Assembly (NCBI RefSeq): GCF_900116065.1
Contig: NZ_FOZV01000001.1
Span: 186,001 to 250,000, forward strand
DNA from: Brevundimonas viscosa
GTDB taxonomy: Bacteria > Pseudomonadota > Alphaproteobacteria > Caulobacterales > Caulobacteraceae
Direction of reading: 5' to 3'
Length of the DNA: 64,000 bases
The position numbers were made by a program, and so were the translations under genes. Positions 20,487 to 27,611 of this stretch are shown piece by piece. Below the pieces are notes generated by a model. That model was not told where the DNA came from and did not search any database. It saw only the letters and a list, made by a program, of their open reading frames with translations. How positions within the stretch are numbered: position 1 is the first letter of the stretch; each line of letters begins with the position of its first letter.

Positions 20487-20723
20487 TCAGCCGCCGGGAA
20501 GGCGCGTGGCTCCGCCCACGATACGGCAATGGTTGTCCACCTCGGGCCGGCCGGTCGGCGGCCCGCCGGACGACACGAGCACGCCGCCACGGGCGCGGCA
20601 GGCCTGCTCGAGTTCGGCCAGACGTTCGGCGGTCGAGCCGACGGACGCGCCCGTGGCGCATCCCGTCAGCAGCAAGGCCGCCGCGGCGGCGGCGGTCCGC
20701 CGGGCGGCCTCAACCCGGAACAC
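20487..20723 (-). CDS. Small lipoprotein of unknown function, second of a tandem pair
   Basis: I do not recognise the family. From a GTG at 20723 the product is 78 residues: a lipoprotein signal (ALLLTGC, lipid-carrying Cys at about 22) and a short mature part with CRARGGVLVSSGGPPTGRPE, DNHCRIVGG and LPGG. The mature part is clearly homologous to that of the upstream gene (C-x-ARGG-x-L, GRP, DN-x-CRI). The GTG lies 14 nt inside the upstream gene, just before its TGA, so translation is probably coupled; no good Shine-Dalgarno precedes it. Other in-frame starts further upstream would fall inside the neighbour. Likely outer-membrane or periplasm anchored. Confidence 0.65.
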   Translation of the reverse strand: MFRVEAARRTAAAAAALLLTGCATGASVGSTAERLAELEQACRARGGVLVSSGGPPTGRPEVDNHCRIVGGATRLPGG

Positions 20724-20931
20724 GGCCGGTCTGACCCGTGATCCGGCAGACGTTGTCGAGCTGCGGCCGGCCCGACTGGCTGCCGGTCGGCGACAGGATG
20801 CCGCCACGGGCCTCGCAGTCGGCCGCCAGACGGCGCAGTTCTTCATTGTAGTGGTCCGTGCCCGGCCCCGTGGCGCAGGCTGACAGGGCCAGTCCGAGGG
20901 CGAGAGGGGCGCAGGCGATCGGGATACGCAT
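20710..20931 (-). CDS. Small lipoprotein of unknown function, first of a tandem pair
   Basis: A 73-residue predicted lipoprotein from the ATG at 20931, which has AAGGAGAA 5 nt upstream. The signal sequence MRIPIACAPLALGLALSAC ends in the lipidated Cys. The mature part holds two further cysteines in CEARGGILSPTG and DNVCRITG, separated by a GRPQLDN stretch, and ends GRVPG. The two cysteines could form a disulfide. No domain is recognised. Its paralogue starts inside its last codons. Upstream on the same strand lies an esterase gene that ends at 20955. Confidence 0.75.
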   Translation of the reverse strand: MRIPIACAPLALGLALSACATGPGTDHYNEELRRLAADCEARGGILSPTGSQSGRPQLDNVCRITGQTGRVPG

Positions 20932-20954
20932 GGCGTTCTCCTTGCAGGTCCGCT

Positions 20955-21707
20955 TCATATAAGCGCCGCTGCGCGCATCCGTTCAATGGCCTCCACGAGG
21001 CGCAGGAGATCCCGGCGCGAGGACAGGCGGTGGTCGCCGCCCTCGATCAGGTCCAGCCGCACGTCGCCGCCGCTCAGCCGTTCGGCGATCAGGGCGGCAT
21101 GACGCCACGGCACGACGTCGTCGGCGCGACCCTGCAGGATGTGGACGGGAGCCCGCATCGGGATCGGGCCGTCCAGCACGAGCCAGTCCCGCGCCTCCTC
21201 GAACATGCGGCGGGTGAGGACGTATTCGCCGAGGCCTTCCTCGGTGATCAGGGTCTCGCCGTCGCGCAGGATGGTCTGGCGCTGGTGGTCCGGAAGCCCC
21301 GGCCACATCAGCCGGTCGGTGAAGTCCGGCGCGGGATTAACCAGCACCAGGCCGTGCAGCCGCTCGGGGCGGGCCAGAGCCAGCAGCAGGGCGATCCAGC
21401 CGCCCATGGACGAGCCGACCGGGATCACCGGGCCCTCCAGGCTGTCGACCAGGGCGATGGCGTCCTCACGCCAGCGGCCGATGGTCGCCTGCCGCCAGTC
21501 GCCCGAGGAGACGCCGTGGGCGAAATGGTCGTAGCGGACGTAGCCCCAGCCGCGCTCGCGGGCGGCCGCATCCAGCGCCAGCGCCTTGGTCCCCTCCATG
21601 TCCGAGCGGAACCCGCCGATCCACAGCACCGTCGGGGCCGCGCCCCGCACCCGCTTCAGCGCAAGGGTCTCGCCGTCCGGCCGGGCCAGGCGTTCGATGT
21701 CGTCCAT
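20955..21707 (-). CDS. Alpha/beta hydrolase, YqiA/ABHD10-like esterase
   Basis: A 250-residue serine hydrolase. The nucleophile elbow is GSSMGG at 98-103 (Ser100), preceded by VLWIGGFRSDMEGTKA (28-43), a segment seen in the ABHD10/YqiA-like group, and YDHFAHGVSSGDW (59-71). The acid is in QGRADDVVPW and the His in EGGDHRLSS. Relatives act as thioesterases or carboxylesterases; the substrate here is unknown. The ATG at 21707 has an AGAGGA Shine-Dalgarno. It is divergent from the glycosyltransferase at 21780 and read in the same direction as the two small lipoproteins. Confidence 0.88.
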   Translation of the reverse strand: MDDIERLARPDGETLALKRVRGAAPTVLWIGGFRSDMEGTKALALDAAARERGWGYVRYDHFAHGVSSGDWRQATIGRWREDAIALVDSLEGPVIPVGSSMGGWIALLLALARPERLHGLVLVNPAPDFTDRLMWPGLPDHQRQTILRDGETLITEEGLGEYVLTRRMFEEARDWLVLDGPIPMRAPVHILQGRADDVVPWRHAALIAERLSGGDVRLDLIEGGDHRLSSRRDLLRLVEAIERMRAAALI

Positions 21708-21779
21708 GCCGTTCCTCTCGCGAATTCGGTCGGGGACTGATAGCCAACCCTGACCCACGAAGCGAAGGCCGATACCAGC

Positions 21780-22745
21780 GTGTCCGACAAGAACGTCCTG
21801 TTCGTCACCTCCAACCGCATCGGCGACTGCGTCATCTCCTCGGGCGTGATCCGCGAGATCGGGCGGCAGATCCCGGGCGCGCGGATCACCGTCGCCTGCG
21901 GGCGACCGCCCGCGCCCTTCTTCCGCTCGGCCCCGGGGGTGGAGCGGGTCATCGTCCTCGACAAGAAGAAGCTGGCCGGACACTGGCTGGACCTGTGGAA
22001 GCAGGCGGTCGGAACCCGCTGGGAGATGGCGATCGACATCCGCGGCTCGGCGCTCAGCTACCTCGTGCCGGCGCGGCGGCGGGTGGTCTACAACCGCTCG
22101 TGGGAAACCGGCCTGCGCAAGGTCGAGATGGTGTCGCGGCTGATGGGCTCGCAGACGCCGCTGGAGCCGGAGATCTTCCTCGACGATCGCGCCCGGGCCG
22201 AGGCGGCGGCGGTGATCGACCCGCAGCTCGCCGGGGGCGCGGGTCCCGGTCCCGTCCTCGCCCTCGCCCCCATCGCCCATCAGCCCGGCAAGAGCTGGCC
22301 GGCCGATCGCTGGGGCCGGCTGGTCGAGAAACTGATGGCGGAGCCGCGCTTCGCCGGCTGGCGCTTCATGCCCGTCGGCGGGCCAGGCGACCGGCCGCCG
22401 GCGACTCCCGCGCTGGACACCGCGGGCGAGCGGGCGATCGATTTCGTCGGCAAGGGCGACATCCTCGCCTCGGCCGCGGCGATCGACCGGGCGGCGCTTT
22501 TCGTCGGCAACGATTCCGGCCTGATGCACGTGGCGGCGGCGCTGGGCCGGCCGACCCTGGGCCTGTTCGGGCCGACCGAGTGGTGGCTCTACGGCCCGTG
22601 GGGCGCGCGCACGCGGACGGTGGCGTCCAACGAGACGCGCGGCGAATTCGCGCCCATCGAGGACCTGACCGTCGAGCGTGTCTTTTCCGCCGTGATCGAT
22701 CTGCACGACGCCTTCATCGGTCCGGAAAAGCCCGTCCAACCTTGA
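21780..22745 (+). CDS. Glycosyltransferase family 9 (heptosyltransferase-like)
   Basis: A 321-residue GT-B protein of family GT9, the LPS heptosyltransferase group. The N-terminal SNRIGDCVISSGVIREI and the C-terminal nucleotide-sugar site FVGNDSGLMHVAAALGRP and GLFGPTEWWLYGP are the diagnostic motifs. It probably adds a core sugar to lipopolysaccharide at the inner membrane; Caulobacterales cores differ from enteric ones, so the sugar may not be heptose. It uses a GTG start (21780) with GAAGG upstream. The next gene infC lies 110 bp on. Confidence 0.88.
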   Translation: MSDKNVLFVTSNRIGDCVISSGVIREIGRQIPGARITVACGRPPAPFFRSAPGVERVIVLDKKKLAGHWLDLWKQAVGTRWEMAIDIRGSALSYLVPARRRVVYNRSWETGLRKVEMVSRLMGSQTPLEPEIFLDDRARAEAAAVIDPQLAGGAGPGPVLALAPIAHQPGKSWPADRWGRLVEKLMAEPRFAGWRFMPVGGPGDRPPATPALDTAGERAIDFVGKGDILASAAAIDRAALFVGNDSGLMHVAAALGRPTLGLFGPTEWWLYGPWGARTRTVASNETRGEFAPIEDLTVERVFSAVIDLHDAFIGPEKPVQP

Positions 22746-22840
22746 AGAACGGGGCTTTCGCGGTCATATAGCCACCCGAGGGGAACGCCGCGATCCGTCG
22801 CGCGCTTCGCCTCGTCAGAACACGCCTTCTTCGACCACAT

Positions 22841-22858
22841 AAGGAAACGACGCCCATT
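22841..22858 (+). promoter_or_regulatory. Shine-Dalgarno and AUU start codon of infC
   Basis: AAGGAA at 22841-22846 is placed about 10 nt before ATT 22856-22858 but about 22 nt before the first in-frame ATG (22868). The ATT codon begins the frame I-R-R-P-M-Q, which is the usual N-terminus of alphaproteobacterial IF-3. Rare AUU starts on infC are known to let IF-3 repress its own translation. Confidence 0.8.
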
Positions 22859-23389
22859 CGCCGTCCCATGCAAGCGCCGCCCGTAAAGGACGGGCCGCGT
22901 ATGAACCAGGATATCCGCGCCCCCCGCGTGCTGCTCATCGACCAGCACGGCGAGAAGCAGGGGGTCATGCCCACCTCCGCCGCCCTCGAGGCCGCCGAGG
23001 AGGCCGGGCTGGACCTGGTCGAGATCGTCGCCACCGCCGACCCGCCGGTCGCGAAGATCCTCGATTACGGCAAGTTCCGCTTCCAGGAGCAGAAGAAGAA
23101 GGCCGAGGCGCGCAAACGCCAGAAGGTCGTCGAGCTGAAGGAGATCAAGCTCCGGCCGAACATCGACCAGCACGACTACGACGTGAAGGCGCGGGCCATG
23201 ACGCGCTTCTTCGAGGAGGGCGACAAGGTCAAGGTGACCCTGCGCTTCCGTGGACGCGAAATGGCCCACCCCGAGCTGGGCATGAAGCTGCTCAACAAGG
23301 TCCAGGCCGACTTCGAGGAAGTGGCCAAGGTCGAATACGCGCCGCGCATGGAAGGCCGGCAGATGATCATGATCCTGGCGCCGAGGTAG
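22856..23389 (+). CDS. infC: Translation initiation factor IF-3
   Basis: A 177-residue factor that binds the 30S subunit, blocks 50S joining and proofreads start codons. N-terminal domain: residues about 5-85, with [20 protein letters not shown] and [22 protein letters not shown] Lys-rich linker ([13 protein letters not shown]) joins the C-terminal domain with [18 protein letters not shown] and [16 protein letters not shown]. The start is taken as ATT 22856, the family-typical rare codon that permits autoregulation. In most bacteria infC precedes rpmI-rplT directly; here a frameshifted MFS gene lies between. A strong terminator follows at 23416. Confidence 0.96.
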   Translation: MRRPMQAPPVKDGPRMNQDIRAPRVLLIDQHGEKQGVMPTSAALEAAEEAGLDLVEIVATADPPVAKILDYGKFRFQEQKKKAEARKRQKVVELKEIKLRPNIDQHDYDVKARAMTRFFEEGDKVKVTLRFRGREMAHPELGMKLLNKVQADFEEVAKVEYAPRMEGRQMIMILAPR

Positions 23390-23415
23390 GCTTCGGGTTC
23401 AGACGGAACATGATG

Positions 23416-23445
23416 CGCCCCGGTCGGAAACGGCCGGGGCGTTTT
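23416..23445 (+). terminator. Intrinsic terminator of infC
   Basis: CGCCCCGGTCG, GAAA tetraloop, CGGCCGGGGCG, then TTTT. The 11-bp stem has one G-T pair. It separates infC from the downstream MFS gene. Confidence 0.85.
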
Positions 23446-23482
23446 CGTTTCCGGCGCGGTCGTTCCCGGCTAAGCTGGCCTC

Positions 23483-24815
23483 ATGCCCCCTCCCGCCGCG
23501 CCGCCCCCGTCCAAGCCCCAGGCGCCGGCGCTGGCTGTGCTGTTCTCCGTGGTGTTCATCAACCTGGTCGGCTTCGGCCTGGTGGTGCCGCTGCTGCCGT
23601 TCTTCGCGCTGAGCCTCGACGCGGCGGCGTGGCAGATCACCCTGATGTTCTCGGCCTATTCGCTGGGGCAGTTCTTCGCCGAGCCGTTCTGGGGACGGCT
23701 GTCGGACCGCATCGGACGCAAGCCGGTGCTGCTGGTCACCCTCGTCGCCAACGCCGCCGGCTATCTGGCCCTGGCCTTCGTGCCGAACATCTGGCTGGCC
23801 ATCGCGGTGCGGCTGTTCACCGGCCTTGGGGCGGCAACATCTCGACCGTCCAGGGCTATGTCGCCGACGTCACCCCGCCGGAGAAGCGGCCGGGCGGATG
23901 GGGCTGATCGGGGCCGCCTTCGGGCTGGGCTTCATCGTCGGACCGGGGCTGGGCGGGCTCCTGACCCAGCCGCAGCTGGGACGGCTGGGCTATCAGCTTC
24001 CGATCTTCACCGCGGCGGGGCTGGCGGCGCTGGCCGCCGTCGGCGTGATCGTCTTCCTGCGCGAGAGCCGGGCCAAGGCGGATCCGTCCGTCCCGCGCAC
24101 ACGCTTCCTCGCGGGGCTGCACGAGGCGCGCGCCAATCCGGTGGTGTCGCGGGTGCTGCTGGTCACCCTCGTCTACATGGCCGGCTTCTCGGCCATGGAG
24201 AGCGTGTTCGGCCTGTGGGCCGGGGACCGGTACGCCTGGGACGCGCGCGAGATCGGCCTGGCCTTCATGATCGTGGGCATCGTCTCGACCCTCAACCAAG
24301 GCTTCTTCGCCGGCCGGCTGGCGCGGCGCTTCGGCGAGGCGCCGGTGCTGGCCTTCGGCATGCTGCTGTTCGGGAGCTCGCTGGTGGCGCAGGTCGTGGC
24401 GCCGGTGGCCTGGTTCCCCGCCGTATCGCTCGACCTCGGCCTGTGGACCCTACCGGTGGTGCAGGGCTGGATCATCCCGATCGTCATGGCGGTCGGCGCC
24501 GCCGGCATGTCGCTGGCCATGCCCAATGTGTCGGCCCTGATCAGCCGCTCGACGCCGGCCGACCGGCAGGGGGCGATGTTGGGACTGAACATGGCCTCGG
24601 GGTCGATCGCCCGCATCTTCGGCCCGATCGCGGCCGGGACGCTGTACTCCGTGCTCGGCCACGACTGGCCCTTCCTCGTCGGCGCCGCCCTGACCGTGCC
24701 GGCGGCGGTGCTGGCGCTCAACGCCGGCCGGGCCTTCCGGCGACGCGAGGCGGCCGTCCTCGCGGAAGCCGCGCAAACCCGGACTCCGCTTGCCTTCCGG
24801 GCCCGCTTCGACTAG
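23483..24815 (+). pseudogene. MFS transporter, TetA/TCR type, interrupted by two frameshifts
   Basis: The start at 23483 gives a normal MFS N-terminus (NLVGFGLVVPLLPFFA, then WGRLSDRIGRKPVLL, the A-motif) up to RLFTGLG near 23830. The expected continuation GNISTVQGYVADVTPPEKR is in the next frame (to about 23892), and the rest (RMGLIGAAFGLGFIVGPGLGG to the TAG at 24815) is in the third. Each shift is explained by one missing G in a G run (GGGG at about 23827; CGGCC at about 23888). The coding signal is otherwise intact over about 440 residues, so either a recent pseudogene or two sequencing errors. Intact relatives export drugs or small molecules by proton antiport. Confidence 0.85.
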
Positions 24816-24920
24816 AAGCCGCGCCTTCGCGTACCGGACCGCCGGGCGAACAGGCATGCCTGGGCGGTTCTAAATCAGGGTCTCCAAACTTGGGCTCAAG
24901 CAGCCCGAAGGGCGGTAGCC

Positions 24921-24934
24921 CTCTCAAAAGAGAG
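24921..24934 (+). promoter_or_regulatory. Hairpin over the rpmI ribosome-binding region
   Basis: CTCTC, AAAA, GAGAG forms a compact 5-bp hairpin whose 3' arm is the purine-rich sequence 7-13 nt before the rpmI ATG. It could mask the ribosome-binding site. Ribosomal protein L20 autoregulates this operon in other bacteria through leader RNA, but no known L20 leader was recognised here. Confidence 0.4.
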
Positions 24935-24941
24935 AGTGAAA

Positions 24942-25139
24942 ATGCCGAAACTGAAGACGAAGTCGGGCGCCAAGAAGCGCTTCAAACTGACGGCGAGCGG
25001 CAAGGTCAAGGCCGGCGTGGCAGGCAAGCGCCACCGGCTGATCAGCCACAACTCGAAGTACATCCGCCAGAACCGCGGCACCGCGGTGATGTCGGACGCC
25101 GACGCCAAGAAGATCAAGTCCTACATGCCGTACGCCTGA
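24942..25139 (+). CDS. rpmI: 50S ribosomal protein L35
   Basis: A 65-residue, highly basic protein with the L35 pattern [33 protein letters not shown]-like centre and a KIKSYMPYA end. It binds 23S rRNA. The ATG at 24942 is used rather than an in-frame GTG two codons upstream because MPKLKTKSG is the conserved N-terminus. It is followed by rplT after 104 bp. Confidence 0.97.
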   Translation: MPKLKTKSGAKKRFKLTASGKVKAGVAGKRHRLISHNSKYIRQNRGTAVMSDADAKKIKSYMPYA

Positions 25140-25243
25140 TCGGCGCACGCATCTCGATCTCCAACCGCATCAGTTTGAACCAAAGCCCCTCATGCAGCGA
25201 GCGCCCGCGGCGCGAGCGATAGGGGTTCTCGAAGAGAAAAATC

Positions 25244-25597
25244 ATGGCTCGCGTCACCCGGGGCGTTACGTCCCACGCCAAGCACAAGAAGGTCCTGAAG
25301 CAGGCCAAGGGCTTCTACGGCCGCCGCAAGAACACCATCCGCGCCGCCAAGGCCGCGGTCGACCGCGCCGGGCAGTACGCCTACCGCGACCGCCGCACCA
25401 AGAAGCGCAACTTCCGCGCCCTGTGGATCCAGCGCATCAACGCCGCCGCGCGTCTGGAAGGCTTCACCTACAGCCAGTTCATCCACGGCCTGGGCAAGGC
25501 CGGCATCGAGCTGGACCGCAAGGTGCTCGCCGCCATGGCCGCCGACGAAGCCGCCTTCAAGGCGGTCGCCGACAAGGTCCGCGCCGCGCTGGCGTAA
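25244..25597 (+). CDS. rplT: 50S ribosomal protein L20
   Basis: A 117-residue basic protein: [37 protein letters not shown] and [18 protein letters not shown] are all standard L20 sequence. It nucleates 50S assembly on 23S rRNA and often represses its own operon. The 104-bp gap from rpmI contains nested inverted repeats (CCCCT/AGGGG enclosing GCGCC/GGCGC, about 25187-25229), so a leader structure is possible. A terminator follows at 25621. Confidence 0.97.
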   Translation: MARVTRGVTSHAKHKKVLKQAKGFYGRRKNTIRAAKAAVDRAGQYAYRDRRTKKRNFRALWIQRINAAARLEGFTYSQFIHGLGKAGIELDRKVLAAMAADEAAFKAVADKVRAALA

Positions 25598-25620
25598 GCT
25601 TTTCCGGAGACGGAAGACGC

Positions 25621-25653
25621 AAAAGCCCTCCGGCGCGCGCCGGGGGGCTTTTT
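25621..25653 (+). terminator. Intrinsic terminator of rpmI-rplT
   Basis: AAAAGCCC plus CCGGC arms around a short GC loop, closed by GCCGG and GGGCTTTTT. Strong stem with a five-T tract; ends about 35 bp before pheS. Confidence 0.85.
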
Positions 25654-25687
25654 GCTTTCCGCCGCAGCCGCTAGACGACAGGCCGAC

Positions 25688-26764
25688 ATGACCGACCTCG
25701 CCCAGCTTGAACTCGACCTGATCAACGCCATCGGGGCGGCGGAGACCGCCGCCGCGGTGGAGGAGCTGCGCGTCGCGGCGCTGGGCAAACAGGGCTCGAT
25801 CTCGGGCCTGCTCAAGGGCATGGGGGCGATGAGCCCGGAAGAGCGGCGCGAACGCGGGCCGATGATCAACGGCCTGCGCGACCGGGTGTCGGCGGCGCTG
25901 GCGGCGCGCAAGGCCGAGCTGGAGGCGGCCGAGCTGGACGCCCGGCTGAAGGCCGAACACGTCGACCTGACCCTGCCGTCGCGGCCGCGCCGAAAGGGCA
26001 GCGTGCACCCGACCATGCAGGTGATGGACGAGATGGTCGCCATCTTCGCCGACATGGGCTTCGCGGTGGCGGAAGGTCCCGACATCGAGGACGACTTCCA
26101 CAACTTCACCGCCCTGAACTTCCCGCCCAAACACCCGGCGCGGGAGATGCACGACACCTTCTTCCTGACGCCCGATCCGGAGACCGGCGAGCGCAAGGTG
26201 CTGCGCACCCACACCAGTCCGGTGCAGGTGCGGACGATGCAGAGCCAGAAGCCGCCGATCCGGATCATCGCCCCGGGCCGGACCTTCCGGAAGGACAGCG
26301 ACGCCACCCACACGCCGATGTTCCACCAGGTCGAGGGCCTGGTGATCGACAAGGGCGTGCACATGGGCCACCTGAAGTGGACCCTCGAGACCTTCGTCGC
26401 CCGCTTCTTCGAGGTCGACGACGTCGACGCCCGCTTCCGGCCGCACCACTTCCCGTTCACCGAGCCCTCGGCCGAGATGGACATCCGCTGCGACCGCTCC
26501 GGCGGCGAGCTGAAGCTGAACGAGGGCGACGGGTGGATGGAGATCCTCGGCTGCGGGATGGTCCACCCCAATGTGCTGCGCAACTGCGGCATCGATCCGG
26601 ACGAATACCAGGGCTTCGCCTTCGGCATGGGCGTCGACCGCCTGGCCATGCTGAAGTACGGCATCCCCGACCTGCGCCCGATGTTCGAGGCCGACACCCG
26701 GTGGCTGGCCCACTACGGCTTCTCGGCCTTCCAGGCTCCCAATCCCGCCAGCGGACTCTCGTGA
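25688..26764 (+). CDS. pheS: Phenylalanine--tRNA ligase alpha subunit
   Basis: A 358-residue class II synthetase subunit that carries the catalytic site for charging tRNA-Phe. An N-terminal coiled coil (about 1-85) is followed by motif 2 ([21 protein letters not shown]), [10 protein letters not shown] and motif 3 ([20 protein letters not shown]). The ATG at 25688 gives [11 protein letters not shown]. It works as a (alpha-beta)2 tetramer with PheT, but here two unknown genes lie between them. The stop overlaps the next start by one base (TGATG), implying coupling. Confidence 0.97.
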   Translation: MTDLAQLELDLINAIGAAETAAAVEELRVAALGKQGSISGLLKGMGAMSPEERRERGPMINGLRDRVSAALAARKAELEAAELDARLKAEHVDLTLPSRPRRKGSVHPTMQVMDEMVAIFADMGFAVAEGPDIEDDFHNFTALNFPPKHPAREMHDTFFLTPDPETGERKVLRTHTSPVQVRTMQSQKPPIRIIAPGRTFRKDSDATHTPMFHQVEGLVIDKGVHMGHLKWTLETFVARFFEVDDVDARFRPHHFPFTEPSAEMDIRCDRSGGELKLNEGDGWMEILGCGMVHPNVLRNCGIDPDEYQGFAFGMGVDRLAMLKYGIPDLRPMFEADTRWLAHYGFSAFQAPNPASGLS

Positions 26765-27162
26765 TGACCGACCCCCGGGCCGCCCCGACGGAAACGCGCC
26801 AGCTGGACCCGCTGGCGAAGGACATCACCGGCGGGCGCTTCACCCTGTTCGATCTCTACCGCGCCAGCGTGACCTCGGGCGGCGGGGCGGTGATCGAGGG
26901 TCGCACCTTCACCGACTGCACCATCGAGGGACCGGCGCTGATGCTGGTGCTGGAAGGCACCCACTTCGAGGGCGTCAACTTCGGCCCCACCGGCGGCGAC
27001 ATGCGCGGCATGCTGTTCCGGTCGCTGAACGGCAAGACGGCGATCGGGGCCATCCCGGTGCGCGACTGCACCTTCAGGAACTGCCAGTTCTTCTCGCTCG
27101 GCATCACCGGCGCCGATCAGCTGCTCAACGCCCTGGTCGAGCAGGTCCGGACCGTCGACTAA
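26764..27162 (+). CDS. Unknown protein within the pheS-pheT operon, paralogue 1
   Basis: I do not recognise this 132-residue family. After a polar N-terminus it has short beta-rich turns with a pentapeptide-like rhythm: [15 protein letters not shown] (47-60), a GTHFEGVNF segment and [20 protein letters not shown]. These suggest a small right-handed beta-helix or sheet. It is clearly homologous to the next gene (F-T-D-C-x-I-E-G-P-A, D-M-R, C-x-F-x-x-C-x-F, T-G-x-D-x-L-L). There is no signal peptide or membrane helix. Its ATG shares a base with the pheS stop, so it is made together with PheRS; a role linked to the synthetase is inference from position only. Confidence 0.8.
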   Translation: MTDPRAAPTETRQLDPLAKDITGGRFTLFDLYRASVTSGGGAVIEGRTFTDCTIEGPALMLVLEGTHFEGVNFGPTGGDMRGMLFRSLNGKTAIGAIPVRDCTFRNCQFFSLGITGADQLLNALVEQVRTVD

Positions 27163-27188
27163 GCGCGAACCGTATCGAGGATACCTCC

Positions 27189-27611
27189 ATGACCGACACC
27201 CCCGAGACCATGTCCGCCGAGGAAGCGGCCGGCCGCGCCCTGGTGGCCCGGACCAGCTTCGAGAAGGAGGCGGTGTGGCTGCCCTCGCTCGCGGTGCAGC
27301 ACTGGAACGCCGGCCAGCCCGTGATCGACGGCAAGACCTTCACCGACTGCCTGATCGAGGGCCCGGCTGTGATGGCGGTGATGAACGGCACCACCTTCGA
27401 CAGCTGCGCCATGGGGGCGACCTCGGACATGCGCAACCTGCTCTACCGGCCGGTCAGCCGCGAGAAGCTGGCCGGGGTGATCGGCATGTCGAACTGCCGC
27501 TTCGTGCGCTGCCGCTTCGCCCAGGTCGGCTTCACCGGGTCGGACGAGCTGCTGGAGGAGCTGGCGGGCATCAAGTCGCTGTCCAGCCTGACCGGGGGTT
27601 CGAAGGCGTGA
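27189..27611 (+). CDS. Unknown protein within the pheS-pheT operon, paralogue 2
   Basis: A 140-residue homologue of the preceding gene. Shared signatures are [15 protein letters not shown] (48-62), [24 protein letters not shown] and [20 protein letters not shown]. The N-terminal 30 residues differ. It starts at ATG 27189 with GAGGATACC upstream, 26 bp after paralogue 1, and its TGA overlaps the pheT GTG by 4 nt (GTGA). No catalytic motif is recognised; several cysteines are conserved between the two paralogues. Cytoplasmic by prediction. Confidence 0.8.
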   Translation: MTDTPETMSAEEAAGRALVARTSFEKEAVWLPSLAVQHWNAGQPVIDGKTFTDCLIEGPAVMAVMNGTTFDSCAMGATSDMRNLLYRPVSREKLAGVIGMSNCRFVRCRFAQVGFTGSDELLEELAGIKSLSSLTGGSKA

